DNA from: CAYQJL01 sp964612295
GTDB lineage: Bacteria > Eisenbacteria > RBG-16-71-46 > CAIMUX01 > WJJG01
DNA length: 64,000 bases
Assembly (NCBI GenBank): GCA_964612295.1
Contig: CAZTDY010000001.1
Location: 124,001 to 188,000, forward strand
Reading direction: 5' to 3'
The position numbers and the translations under genes are program-made. Numbering within the stretch: the stretch's first letter is position 1; the number at the start of each line of letters is the position of its first letter. A model generated the notes under the pieces. It saw nothing but the letters and a program-made list of their open reading frames with translations. It was not told the DNA's origin and searched no databases. Shown here piece after piece: positions 18,343 through 26,849 of the stretch.

Positions 18343-19226
18343 TCGGTGGTCTCTCCGTTTGGGTCCTTTTCCCGGGGGCGGCCTGCATCTCGCGACTGCT
18401 GCCCCGGCAAGTGCGCGGCCAGAATCCGATCGAGGCGATAGGTCCGCACCTCCCCGCTGTCGGGCAGCATCACCCGAAGATAGTGCAACGGGCCATTGTG
18501 TTCGAGAGTGAGCGGTTCCACCCAGTGCACGCTCTCACCTTTGAGGCTTCGATACTCCAATTCCACCAGCTGGTTTTTCTGGGCGCCTGCCTCGAGCGTA
18601 TCGATCAGCACCGCATCGAAGCCGCGCGCTTTTCCCTCCTCCCAGCTCAGCGGATGAGGCTCCTGGGCCTGAAGGAGGACGCCGAGCTGGCGCGGCTGGG
18701 GATCCAGCACACCGATCAAATGGGTCAGGAGGGCGACGGTCGCCAGCACATCGTCCATCGCTCGGTGGCTGGGGATGTGTGCGAGCTGGAGGGCCTCCCG
18801 TAGAGCCCCCAGTCCGTATGACTCCAGATCCAGGAGGTTTCTCGCCAGTCTGAGGGAGTCGAGCACGGGCCCAGTCCACTGCGGGAGATCCCAGCGCCGC
18901 CGCTCCCGACTGAGAAAACCCAAATCAAAAGGCGCATTGTGGGCAACGAACACTGCGTTTTCGAGCAATCGCTCGAACTCTGGTGCCACTTCGGGAAAGA
19001 GCGGAGCGTCAGCCACCATTTCATCGGTAATGCTGCTCAGGTTCGATGAGATTTCGGGAATCGGCATTCCGGGATTGACCAGACTCTGATAGCGCTCGAT
19101 CTCCTCGAGCCCTCTCATGCGCAACGCGGCCACCTCGATGACGCGGTCGGTGGAGGACAAACCCGTCGTTTCAACGTCGATGACGGTGAAGGTGACCTCC
19201 TCGATCGGTCTGTCCGCTGAGAACAA
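18339..19226 (-). CDS. DnaQ-like DEDDh exonuclease fused to a C-terminal WYL domain
   Basis: 295 aa. Residues about 10-180 form an exonuclease of the DnaQ/PolC epsilon family: TVIDVETTGL (Asp17, Glu19), VAHNAPFDLGFL, and SHRAMDDVLATV giving the DEDDh His and Asp. After a linker, residues about 210-285 (LVELEYRSLKGE, then VEPLTLEHNGPLHYLRV and RTYRLDRIL) match the WYL ligand-binding fold. Family knowledge: WYL domains sense nucleic acids or small ligands and regulate many DNA-defence and repair proteins. The start is TTG with GGGAGG four bases upstream. The stop overlaps the alr start. Role in proofreading, repair or RNA decay is undetermined. Confidence 0.8.
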   Translation of the reverse strand: MFSADRPIEEVTFTVIDVETTGLSSTDRVIEVAALRMRGLEEIERYQSLVNPGMPIPEISSNLSSITDEMVADAPLFPEVAPEFERLLENAVFVAHNAPFDLGFLSRERRRWDLPQWTGPVLDSLRLARNLLDLESYGLGALREALQLAHIPSHRAMDDVLATVALLTHLIGVLDPQPRQLGVLLQAQEPHPLSWEEGKARGFDAVLIDTLEAGAQKNQLVELEYRSLKGESVHWVEPLTLEHNGPLHYLRVMLPDSGEVRTYRLDRILAAHLPGQQSRDAGRPREKDPNGETTE

Positions 19227-19273
19227 GAGGCCTCCCTTCCTTCACCCACCTGGGAAACTGGAATCCTACGGGA

Positions 19274-19352
19274 GTGTACCTGCCAGCACAACGGTACACC
19301 CCTGCCGGCCGGCGCGGCAGGCTTTGGCTCCCTCAGAAATCTCTGCTAGGGT
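19274..19352 (+). promoter_or_regulatory. Inverted repeat plus extended -10 promoter before the CoA-binding gene
   Basis: GTGTACC (19274-19280) and GGTACAC (19293-19299) are perfect inverted copies 12 bases apart in the divergent gap. Downstream, TTGGCT (19324-19329), 17 bases and TGC-TAGGGT (-10 at 19347-19352) form a plausible promoter about 50 bases from the ATG at 19404. The inverted repeat is placed to act as an operator for either direction. Confidence 0.4.
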
Positions 19353-19403
19353 AGCGCCGCGAACGGTGGCTTGCCCACCCTGGATCGGAAGGAGAAGGAA
19401 CGA

Positions 19404-19784
19404 ATGGTACCCACGGTGGCGATTATCGGTGCCAGCAACGACCGCGGTAAGTTCGGGAACAAGGCCGTGCGCGCCCATCTGCAGGCCGGCTACACCGTCT
19501 ATCCGGTCAATCCCAGGGAGACTGAAATCGAGGGCCTCAAGGTCTTCCACGACCTGGATTCCGTGCCGGATCCGGTCGATCGGATTTCGATGTACGTTCC
19601 CCCCAAGGTGGGGCTGGCGATGCTGGATCAGATCGCCCGAAAGCAACCCAAAGAGCTCTACCTGAATCCGGGGACCGAGAGCCCCGAGCTCGTGCAGAAG
19701 GCAGAAGAGGCGGGTCTCCAGCCGATTCAAGCATGCTCGATCATCGCCGCCGGCGTCGATCCAGCAGAACTCGAGCAGGGCTGA
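19404..19784 (+). CDS. CoA-binding domain protein (YccU-like)
   Basis: 126 aa, a single Rossmann CoA-binding domain of the succinyl-CoA-synthetase type. VAIIGASNDRGKFGNKAVRAH is the nucleotide-binding loop; YPVNPRETEIEGLKVFHDL and the ending ACSIIAAGVDP are family-typical. Family members bind CoA in vitro, but a cellular role is generally not known. The ATG at 19404 has AAGGAG upstream and is preferred over an in-frame TTG at 19371. The stop codon overlaps the start of the following lipoprotein gene (TGATG). Confidence 0.85.
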   Translation: MVPTVAIIGASNDRGKFGNKAVRAHLQAGYTVYPVNPRETEIEGLKVFHDLDSVPDPVDRISMYVPPKVGLAMLDQIARKQPKELYLNPGTESPELVQKAEEAGLQPIQACSIIAAGVDPAELEQG

Positions 19785-20695
19785 TGAGCCGGACGAGTTG
19801 CCGGTGGCCGGGCTGCGCACAGTGGGCCGGGATGTTCCTGGCGGTTGTTCTTCTCTCGACCCCGGGCTGCTCGCGACACGCGGCCCGAACGGGTCCCGGC
19901 GATCTCGACTCGGTGTCCGCCTCGACTGAACCGGTGGCCAACGCCGATTCGCTCCGCCTGACGATTCTGTCCGAGCCTATCCCTTCCGCATTGAGCGGTA
20001 CCGGGCTCACCCGTTTCTATCTCGGAGATGACCGCCTGCCCGGCATGACGCTGCGCTTCACGGCCCAGGACAGCGCCGAGACGACCGCCATGCTGAGACC
20101 AGGGATGTTGACCCCGGTCGTCAGCATGTGGACCTCCGCTGACGCTTGGACGCTGCGCTTCCCCAGGCAGCGAGCCTTCGTGCTGGAGACCGTCTCCACG
20201 GACGGAGCCACCCAAGGTCCCGACGGTCGCCTGCTCGGCCGCCTCGCCTGGTATTTGATCGCCCCTCAGGCCCTGCTGGCCGACCTCGATCCGGTGCGCG
20301 CGTTCCGCCGCGGAGCGGACTGGATATTTACCGGACGCCCGGGGCCCCTCGAGGGCGGGCTGCCGGGGGCGGAGGTCTGGGTCGATCAGGAGTCGGGGGG
20401 AATTCGCCGTTGGAGCCTCAGGGATCGCGATGGGCAACTTCAAGTACAGGTGGAATATAGCCCTCCAAGATTCAAGTTGACCACGAAGGGTGGGGGGGGC
20501 GGACGCCTCGATCTATCGATTCCCGCACTGGACTTCTTCGGGGGGGTGATCCTCCAGCGCGTCCATGAGAAGGACCTCAAGGCGATTCCGATGCCCAAGA
20601 GGCCCACGGGGTGGCGGCAACTCGGATCCGACCAGCTTCAGACGCTGCTGGAAGATCTGGCCCGCGATCTGCCGGCTGAAGGTGAATCCGAGTGA
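19784..20695 (+). CDS. Putative lipoprotein, LolA/LolB-fold-like (uncertain)
   Basis: 303 aa. A short signal (GMFLAVVLLSTPGC) ends in a cysteine that could be lipidated, though the lipobox is imperfect. The body reads as a series of beta strands with WTLRFPRQRAFVLETVSTDG, then GLPGAEVWVDQESGGIRRWSL and a late hydrophobic strand LSIPALDFFGG. The antiparallel pattern recalls LolB/DUF4292-type lipoprotein carriers, but I recognise no signature. It is coupled by a TGATG overlap to the CoA-binding gene, with no obvious functional link. Confidence 0.55.
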   Translation: MSRTSCRWPGCAQWAGMFLAVVLLSTPGCSRHAARTGPGDLDSVSASTEPVANADSLRLTILSEPIPSALSGTGLTRFYLGDDRLPGMTLRFTAQDSAETTAMLRPGMLTPVVSMWTSADAWTLRFPRQRAFVLETVSTDGATQGPDGRLLGRLAWYLIAPQALLADLDPVRAFRRGADWIFTGRPGPLEGGLPGAEVWVDQESGGIRRWSLRDRDGQLQVQVEYSPPRFKLTTKGGGGGRLDLSIPALDFFGGVILQRVHEKDLKAIPMPKRPTGWRQLGSDQLQTLLEDLARDLPAEGESE

Positions 20696-20697
20696 TC

Positions 20698-20715
20698 ATC
20701 CGCAAACCGGCGGAT
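20698..20715 (+). terminator. Short hairpin after the lipoprotein gene
   Basis: ATCCGC (20698-20703) and GCGGAT (20710-20715) pair around a six-base loop, followed by TCTCC. It begins three bases after the stop codon. The T-run is poor, so it is a weak intrinsic terminator candidate. Confidence 0.35.
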
Positions 20716-20744
20716 TCTCCGTAGTTGCCCCCCCAGGATTCGAA

Positions 20745-20773
20745 TTGACCCGCCGGGCCCTCGATGTTAGCTT
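20745..20773 (+). promoter_or_regulatory. Promoter of the etfBA operon
   Basis: TTGACC (20745-20750), a 17-base spacer, and TAGCTT (20768-20773) with an extended TGT before it. It lies 208 bases upstream of the etfB start codon, giving a leader of about 200 nt. Confidence 0.5.
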
Positions 20774-20869
20774 CCCACCTGGACTATCCGATCTACTGCC
20801 CATTTCTCTGGGAGCGGCAGGTCGGGGGGCTAAGCAGCACCCAGCAGAGTAGCTGATTGGGTAGGTGAG

Positions 20870-20920
20870 AACGAGCGCTCCGCTCGAGGCGAATGGCCCC
20901 GGGGAGGCTCGTTTGTTTTA
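20870..20920 (+). promoter_or_regulatory. Attenuator-like hairpin in the etf leader
   Basis: AACGAGC (20870-20876) is complementary to GCTCGTT (20907-20913), and smaller GC hairpins fit between. TGTTTTAG follows directly. The layout resembles an intrinsic terminator placed between promoter and ribosome site. Regulation by attenuation is inference. Confidence 0.35.
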
Positions 20921-20980
20921 GAGGAGTAATCCGCCCAGAACCGCTCTCGTGAGTTTCTGAGCTGGGAGGAGGCAACACTC

Positions 20981-21763
20981 GTGAAAATCGTGGTTTGCAT
21001 GAAGCAGGTTCCGAGCTCTGAAGCCCGGATCGAGATTGCCGGCGACGGTCTCTCGATCGATCGGAGCGAACTGGAGATGGTCGTCAACCCCTACGACGAA
21101 TACGCGCTGGAGGAAGCTCTTCGCATCAAGGAAGCGAAGGGCGAAGGCGAGGTCATCGTCGTGTCGGTGGGGCCCGAGAAGGCCAAGGAGGCGATCCGCT
21201 CCTGTCTGGCGATGGGCGCCGACCGGGGGGTGATCGTAACGGACGAATCCTACCACGGTGGCGACACGCTGGGTGTGGCCCGGGTGCTGGCCGACGTCAT
21301 CAAGGGTCTGGAGCCGGATCTGGTTTTTTGCGGAAAGCTGAGCATCGATCTCGAAAACGACGGCACGGCGATCGCGCTTGCGGAGTACTTGGATTTGCCT
21401 CACGTGTCGCTCGTCAATCACCTCGAGTGGAGTGAGAACGGCGCAGGGAAGGCTTCACGCGAGATCGAAGGCGGGAAAGAAATCGTCGAATTCGTGCTGC
21501 CCGTTGTCCTGACGGCCGAGAAGGGCCTCAACGAGCCACGGTACGCGTCTCTGAAGGGCATCATGGCTGCCAAACGTAAGCCGATCGAGGAAGTCACCCC
21601 ATCGATGGGCGCCGCCGACGTTGGCTCTGAGGCCTCCGGCGTTCAGATCTTGCGGATGGAGCCCCCGCCGGAACGCTCCGGTGGAAAGAAACTCGAGGGC
21701 GATCCAGAGGAGACCGTGCCTCAGGTGGTTGAGCTACTGAAGAACGAGGCCAAGGTCTTCTAG
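20981..21763 (+). CDS. etfB: Electron transfer flavoprotein beta subunit
   Basis: 260 aa, typical for EtfB/FixA. With EtfA it forms the soluble FAD/AMP heterodimer that carries electrons from acyl-CoA and other dehydrogenases to the quinone pool. MKIVVCMKQVP at the start, then VVNPYDEYALEEALRIKE and a GVARVLADVIKGLEPDLVFCGKLSIDLENDG-type segment (19+ residues from about 107) are standard. NEPRYASLKGIMAAKRKP is the EtfB signature that contacts EtfA. The start is GTG with GGGAGGAGG upstream. It is first in a three-gene operon, 13 bases from etfA. Confidence 0.95.
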   Translation: MKIVVCMKQVPSSEARIEIAGDGLSIDRSELEMVVNPYDEYALEEALRIKEAKGEGEVIVVSVGPEKAKEAIRSCLAMGADRGVIVTDESYHGGDTLGVARVLADVIKGLEPDLVFCGKLSIDLENDGTAIALAEYLDLPHVSLVNHLEWSENGAGKASREIEGGKEIVEFVLPVVLTAEKGLNEPRYASLKGIMAAKRKPIEEVTPSMGAADVGSEASGVQILRMEPPPERSGGKKLEGDPEETVPQVVELLKNEAKVF

Positions 21764-21776
21764 GAGGGAAGCGACG

Positions 21777-22742
21777 ATGGCGAATAAGATTCTGGTTTTT
21801 GCCGAGCAGCGTGACGGCGCTTTCCGCAAGAGTTCTTTTGAGGCGATTGGTCGCGCGAAGCAGCTGGCCTCTGAAGTTCACGCACTCGTTGTGGGCGATA
21901 GCGCGGGGACGCTGGCAGGCTCGTTGGGAGCCTACGGCGCGGATCACGTTCATGTGGTTGAAGGCGAAACGCTGAAGCTCTATCATACGGAGGGCTATGC
22001 GGCCGCTCTGAGCGCCGCGATCGAGGCCGTGAGCCCAGACGCTGTCTTCATGATCGCGTCGGCGATGGGGAAGGATCTGGCTCCGCGTGTTGCGGCCCGC
22101 CAGCAAATGGCCTTTCTGAGCAACTGCATCACGATTGAAGAAGACGGTGGTGCCTTCCAGGCGCTGAAGTCGATGTATGGCGGCAAGGTCTTCACCACCG
22201 TCAAAGCGGTGAAGAGCCCGGTGATGGTGACCCTTCGCCCAAGCTCCTATCCCGTGCCCGAGGCCTCCGGTGGCGAGGCGGCCCCCGCCGCGCTGACCGT
22301 GGATCTGCCGGGCGACGGTCGCGCCAAGGTCGTCGAGGTGGCCAAGAAGGAAGAGGGCGTGCTGGACGTCCAGGAAGCCGAGATTGTCGTTTCGGGAGGG
22401 CGCGGCCTCAAAGAGCCCGAGAACTTCAACATCATTCAGGGGCTGGCCGAGGCGTTCGAGGGAGCCGTCGGCGCATCCCGTGCCGCCGTGGATGCGGGCT
22501 GGATCGACCATGCCCACCAGGTTGGCCAAACAGGCAAGACCGTATCTCCGAAACTCTACGTTGCCGTGGGAATCTCGGGAGCCATTCAGCATCTGGCTGG
22601 TATGCGCACTTCGAAATGTATCGTTGCGATCAACAAGGATCCCGATGCACCCATCTTCAACATGGCGGACTATGGCATTGTGGGAGACCTCTTCAAGGTC
22701 GTGCCCGCACTGACCGAGGCAGTCAAGAAGGCGAAAGAGTAA
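21777..22742 (+). CDS. etfA: Electron transfer flavoprotein alpha subunit
   Basis: 321 aa, the normal length of EtfA/FixB. The N-terminal half (ILVFAEQRDGAFRKSSFEAI) is the Rossmann domain. The C-terminal FAD-binding half shows VVSGGRGLKEPENF and GQTGKTVSPKLYVAVGISG, then QHLAGMRTSKCIVAINKDPD, matching the conserved alpha-subunit FAD motif. It follows etfB with a purine-rich AGGAGG before the ATG and probably shares its promoter. The physiological electron donor and acceptor are not in the window. Confidence 0.95.
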   Translation: MANKILVFAEQRDGAFRKSSFEAIGRAKQLASEVHALVVGDSAGTLAGSLGAYGADHVHVVEGETLKLYHTEGYAAALSAAIEAVSPDAVFMIASAMGKDLAPRVAARQQMAFLSNCITIEEDGGAFQALKSMYGGKVFTTVKAVKSPVMVTLRPSSYPVPEASGGEAAPAALTVDLPGDGRAKVVEVAKKEEGVLDVQEAEIVVSGGRGLKEPENFNIIQGLAEAFEGAVGASRAAVDAGWIDHAHQVGQTGKTVSPKLYVAVGISGAIQHLAGMRTSKCIVAINKDPDAPIFNMADYGIVGDLFKVVPALTEAVKKAKE

Positions 22743-22799
22743 CGGCTCGTACCCGCTAGCCGACAACGCGCGATCGTGCGGGATGAAAGGAGAAGAGCC

Positions 22800-23816
22800 T
22801 TGACCAACGACCAGGCCTTCGGGCAAATGCTCCCCGATGAGGGAACCACAATGCCTCCGGGGATGAACGCCCAGGCGGGCGTCCAGGGACAGGATGAGAC
22901 CGCCTCCGGTGAGGGTGAGCCTGAAGCCGCCCCGGTCGAACCCGCCGCCACGGCGGACGAGCCGGTGCGCGAGGTTGCCGAAGAGACTGGGGAGTCGGCT
23001 GAGGCCGAAGGTGCCAGCAAGCTGGTCTTCCCTCTGTCCTACCCGGTGCCTCTCGAGCATCTCCGAGAGAGGATGCCGTTCCTTCTCGATCACGGTCTCA
23101 ACGTCGAGGTCGACCTGTCGGATACGACCTACAACGGCGAGATCACGATTCGAGATCTTGAGCGTCTGGCGATCGAACTCCGGCGCAACAAGATTAAGGT
23201 GGCGGCTCATCTTCCTCACCGTGACCTGAAGCTGGCCAGCCATGACAAGATGATCAAGCAGCACAGCATGGACGCGATTCAGGAAGGGCTCGAGATCGGC
23301 AAGATCCTGGGTGCGCGAGTCGCGATTTTCCACAGCGGCTTCAGTAATCACGTCAAGCCCGGTGAGATCGACTGGTGGGTTGACGAGTGCATCGGCACGC
23401 TCGAAGAGCTTGTTGCCCGCGCCCAAGAGGAAGAGGTCATCGTCGCCCTGGAAAACACCTGGGAGTCTGATGAGCAAGTCATCATGCGCCTCTTCGATGC
23501 GGTGGACTCTCCCTGGCTGCGCTTCTGTTGCGATTTGGGTCACGCGGCCTGCTTTTCGCAGTTTGCGCCGGAAGAGTGGGTGATCCAGTTCCGGGACCGA
23601 ATCGCCAACCTCGACTTCCATGACAACGACGGGATGCAGGATCAGCATCTCGCGTGTGGCGCCGGTGTCGTTGGCTTCGAGGAGGTCTCCGGACCCATCC
23701 ACGAGGCGCTCGAGGAGCCGGTCAACATCACGTTGGATGTGTCCGAGGCCGACCTGGTTGCCTCGATCGAACACCTTGAGCAGTGTGGATTCACGTTCGA
23801 GCGCACCAAGACGTAG
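22800..23816 (+). CDS. Xylose-isomerase-like TIM-barrel protein with disordered N-terminal tail
   Basis: 338 aa. After an Ala/Pro/Glu-rich, probably disordered tail of about 70 residues comes a sugar-phosphate isomerase/AP-endonuclease-2 type barrel. Metal-ligand positions are visible in AAHLPHRDLKLASHD, VAIFHSGFS, VALENTWES, CCDLGHAACFSQF and LDFHDNDGMQDQHLACGAG. Family enzymes isomerise or epimerise sugars or act on abasic DNA; the substrate here is unknown. The start is a TTG at 22800 with AAAGGAG seven bases upstream, better placed than a GTG at 22776. It sits third behind etfBA and ends just before a strong terminator. Confidence 0.75.
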   Translation: MTNDQAFGQMLPDEGTTMPPGMNAQAGVQGQDETASGEGEPEAAPVEPAATADEPVREVAEETGESAEAEGASKLVFPLSYPVPLEHLRERMPFLLDHGLNVEVDLSDTTYNGEITIRDLERLAIELRRNKIKVAAHLPHRDLKLASHDKMIKQHSMDAIQEGLEIGKILGARVAIFHSGFSNHVKPGEIDWWVDECIGTLEELVARAQEEEVIVALENTWESDEQVIMRLFDAVDSPWLRFCCDLGHAACFSQFAPEEWVIQFRDRIANLDFHDNDGMQDQHLACGAGVVGFEEVSGPIHEALEEPVNITLDVSEADLVASIEHLEQCGFTFERTKT

Positions 23817-23850
23817 GCCTCCTGCACTGGTCAGACAGAAGAGCTTGTTC

Positions 23851-23880
23851 ACAGCCGCCGGTTCCGCCGGCGGCTGTTCT
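23851..23880 (+). terminator. Intrinsic terminator of the etf operon
   Basis: ACAGCCGCCGG (23851-23861) and CCGGCGGCTGT (23867-23877) form a perfect 11-bp stem with a five-base loop, followed by TCTATTCT. It also lies just before the stop of the convergent HNH gene and could work for both. Confidence 0.8.
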
Positions 23881-23910
23881 ATTCTGGCCAGGACCTGATT
23901 GAGTGGCCGG

Positions 23911-25212
23911 TCACTCCTGTTCGGGTTCTGTGGACTTGAGAATCTCGCCGTCCAGTCGCAATTCGTGCCATAGATTGTGGCATCGGCTGCAGAGCACGAC
24001 GAGGTTGTCCGGGTGATTCGACCCTCCTTGGGCCCGAGAAACGATGTGATGCAAATCCAGGAAGCGGGTGTTGTTGCATCCCGGAGCCCGACATCGAAAA
24101 CGATCTCTACCCTGCACCTTCAGCCTTGTTGACGGGGGGATGGTGGAGCGGTTGCGCTCCCCCGGTTTGGCGATCACTGCATCGCATTCGGCAGCCTCGA
24201 GTTGCGCGCGGCCGATTGCTCTTTCGCCCTGCGCCGATTGAACACCGGCTCTTCCGCATCTCTCGCACTTGTGGATGACGATCTTGTACCTACCCCGGTT
24301 TGTGCCCCGGGGCACAAGCGCCCCTGTTTTGGCCGGGTCGGCGCCGGGATCCGTCTGATCGGCCTTTCCGCCACCTGCGGCCTGTTCGGACCCGCGCGCA
24401 GCTGAGTCGATCAGCTCCTCGAGAGCGGTGAGGATGATCTCCTCTCTCTTGGCTCGCTTGCCCACCAGCCTCAGCTTGTAGATTTGCTCGATCTGGGCTT
24501 CGAAGCGGGCCAATTCGAGCGGCGTCAACCGCAGCACGACCGACACCGGACCGTCGTCGACCAGATCTGCCTGGAGCTCAAGCGGGAGGAGGGGGGCGCT
24601 CCTGTTGTTCGCATCCGCTTTTGCGTCCACGACGTCGCAGGAGCCGGCTCCCGGAGCACCGGGGTGGCTACCACCCTCGATCCCCTGGGACGCGTGGCCT
24701 CGCGCCCCTTCGGCATTGCTGTCCGCAGGCTTGGGCGCGTCGAGGGTCGTCTGATCGGGGTTGGCTTTCCGGCGCGCGGCCGATTCGCAGCGGGCTTGTC
24801 GAATGCGGGCCTCGAGGTCCCGCCTGCTCATGCTTCGGGCGGCCTCCAGCCAGTGCGCCTCCGTGGCGGGACTGGCGGCCTTGACGATGACCCGAGCCTT
24901 CGTCCAGCCAATCTCGCCCGACTGGAGGGCACGGCGGATCAGCGGCAGACGGCCGAGAGCACCGATCAGATGCAGATACCGGTTTGTGCGGTTCAGTGTG
25001 AAACCCAATTTATCGGCCGCGTAGGCCTGCATCGACGAGTAGCCCAGATCTCGGAAGAGCCGGCGCTCCTCCATCAGCGCAAACCACACGAAGACATTCC
25101 TCTCTGCGTGGTTCATCTCCGCTATACATCGACGCAGATGCCCATCCACTTCCTTGGCGGGAATCTTGGCGTGAAGGTCAGTGATGCCGGTGGGAGCGTG
25201 TGAGAGGGACAT
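23911..25212 (-). CDS. HNH endonuclease with DUF222/13E12-like N-terminal region
   Basis: 433 aa. The helical N-terminal region (FALMEERRLFRDLGYSSMQAY, then QSGEIGWTKARVI) resembles the domain before many bacterial HNH nucleases. The middle is Ala/Gly-rich and likely flexible. The C-terminal HNH module shows RDRFRCRAPGC, FLDLHHIVSRAQGG and NLVVLCSRCHNLWHE, with zinc cysteines and the His-His catalytic step. ATG at 25212 has GGAGG six bases upstream. Proteins of this type are often multi-copy in a genome and have no established substrate. No restriction-modification or phage gene is adjacent. Confidence 0.8.
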   Translation of the reverse strand: MSLSHAPTGITDLHAKIPAKEVDGHLRRCIAEMNHAERNVFVWFALMEERRLFRDLGYSSMQAYAADKLGFTLNRTNRYLHLIGALGRLPLIRRALQSGEIGWTKARVIVKAASPATEAHWLEAARSMSRRDLEARIRQARCESAARRKANPDQTTLDAPKPADSNAEGARGHASQGIEGGSHPGAPGAGSCDVVDAKADANNRSAPLLPLELQADLVDDGPVSVVLRLTPLELARFEAQIEQIYKLRLVGKRAKREEIILTALEELIDSAARGSEQAAGGGKADQTDPGADPAKTGALVPRGTNRGRYKIVIHKCERCGRAGVQSAQGERAIGRAQLEAAECDAVIAKPGERNRSTIPPSTRLKVQGRDRFRCRAPGCNNTRFLDLHHIVSRAQGGSNHPDNLVVLCSRCHNLWHELRLDGEILKSTEPEQE

Positions 25213-25381
25213 GACGATCCTCCATTGATATGGCCGGGTGACGCGGTGCAGACACACCGGCCGGCAGGCGCGGCGGGTGCTGGTGCGTCCGTAGCCAATC
25301 GGATTCCAGGCTGCCGGGCCGCGGGGGCGAGGAGGGTGCGGCCAGGTGCGAGTGGGTGGGAGGTCGCCGAAGACCGGGGAT

Positions 25382-26701
25382 TCAGATCAACGGTTTGTGA
25401 TCGGCTCTGGTGAACTTCATCGCGGTGAAGCTGACCGCGCCACTCATATCCGGGTCGGGAGCCTGATCGTACGCGAGCACTTCGCCGCGTAGGTCAGGGG
25501 CGATGGTGAGCAGGCTGTAGAGCGCGCCGAACCCGCAGATGTTCCGCGAATCCGCGTCTCCGAGGATATTCCGCACGAAGGCATCCCGGTCTCCGCTGGC
25601 GACCAGATCTAGCATCTCGAGATCGCGGGCTCGAAGCTGGGTGAGCGAGGCTTCGGTCAAGGGCGCGGGGCCTCCGAAACGAAGACCTACATGAGCCAAG
25701 TCGATGCCGGCTACCAGCAGCGTACGTTGGCCGGTCTCCTCGAGCAGGTCTCGCAGCCTAGACAGAAACTCACCGGTCCGTCGGTCGGTCCCGATTCCAG
25801 CGGACTGCGTCTCGTAGAAGTCCGCTGGCGAGACCGCGCAGAGTACCGGGAGGATGACAGGTGTTCTTTCGACGGGGCCGTCCGAAGGTGGCCGACCTTC
25901 GGCAAGCGCGTGTTGGATCATGATGAGTTGGAACTCGATCGAATGCTCCGCCAGATGGAGTTCCTGCTGCTCCAGCGGATCCCAGTCCAGCCCGTCCCGC
26001 AGGTTGCTCACGAGGCCCCGATCGGTCTCAAGGGTGCCCAGTGGCGTATTGAAGTCCTTGATCGTCAACACGAATGGATTCCGGGCGGGCGCATGGCACA
26101 CGCCCAAGATGACGATCCGGTCCACCTCCGCGCCCCAGACCTGGCGGTAGGCATGCGCATAGGCCGCCCCTCCGCGGGCGAGGTCGATATGCGGCGCGGC
26201 GATCGCGTCGGTCGCCTCACCGGCGGTCTCGCCCTGCCCCGGCGACTCCCCCGACCGCGGGGCATCCCCCGACCCGCGAGCGTCCGCCTGCGCGTAGAAT
26301 GCGCTGAGTTCACGGGTGAGGTCATCCGGCTGATCGGCGTACGCCTCACCGGCGAATCGGGCCGGCCTCGTGGGGAGGGAGGCGTAGGATTCGGCGAACT
26401 CGCGCTCGTGGTCGGCGAATCGGGGACTTTGGAGATAGAGCTCTTCATCGAGTTGGTCCACGAAGGCTTCGAGTTCATCCCGCGGCACGATCTGACCGCC
26501 GGCCCGGGTGAGGGCGAGCTGCATATCGGCGACCGAATGCTGTCCGTCGAGGAAGGACAAGAGCGCGGCGGAGGCGGGGGAGAGCACCAACGGCTGCCGC
26601 GCGATGCCCTGCGGATCGCGCAGGAGGTAGAACTCCTGATCGCCCTGCTTCAGCGGCATCAACTCGACTCGCCTCAATGCGGGCACGCTCTGCTCGTCCA
26701 C
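25382..26701 (-). CDS. Memo-family (AmmeMemoRadiSam system B) protein with PqqD-like N-terminal domain
   Basis: 439 aa. From about residue 160 on it is a Memo/AMMECR-partner domain: AAPHIDLARGG, ILGVCHAPARNPFVL, LAEHSIEFQLIMIQHAL, LLVAGIDLAHVGLRFGG and NICGFGALYSLL. The putative metal-binding His/Cys positions of this dioxygenase-like fold are present. Residues 1-110 are extra: LSPASAALLSFLDGQHSVADM and VDQLDEELYLQ look like a winged-helix PqqD/RiPP-recognition-type module. The usual radical-SAM and AMMECR1 partners are not adjacent. The start is GTG with GAGGAGG upstream. Biochemical role is unknown. Confidence 0.78.
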   Translation of the reverse strand: MDEQSVPALRRVELMPLKQGDQEFYLLRDPQGIARQPLVLSPASAALLSFLDGQHSVADMQLALTRAGGQIVPRDELEAFVDQLDEELYLQSPRFADHEREFAESYASLPTRPARFAGEAYADQPDDLTRELSAFYAQADARGSGDAPRSGESPGQGETAGEATDAIAAPHIDLARGGAAYAHAYRQVWGAEVDRIVILGVCHAPARNPFVLTIKDFNTPLGTLETDRGLVSNLRDGLDWDPLEQQELHLAEHSIEFQLIMIQHALAEGRPPSDGPVERTPVILPVLCAVSPADFYETQSAGIGTDRRTGEFLSRLRDLLEETGQRTLLVAGIDLAHVGLRFGGPAPLTEASLTQLRARDLEMLDLVASGDRDAFVRNILGDADSRNICGFGALYSLLTIAPDLRGEVLAYDQAPDPDMSGAVSFTAMKFTRADHKPLI

Positions 26702-26849
26702 TTGTCCTCCTCACGTGTGCCGGGCTGGGTCAACGGGCCGCCGGGTCCTTGTCGGATTTTCTGCTGGCCCCCACCAGAGGCCACTGTATCATCCGCGCGC
26801 GGGAACGCGCCATCGAACGAGCGTGGGCTGACCATCGGGAGAGAGGTGC

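Noticed and set aside
21594..23852. 752-codon frame antisense to etfB, etfA and the isomerase
   Set aside because: It spans three genes and a gap on the other strand, with no domain. Shadow.
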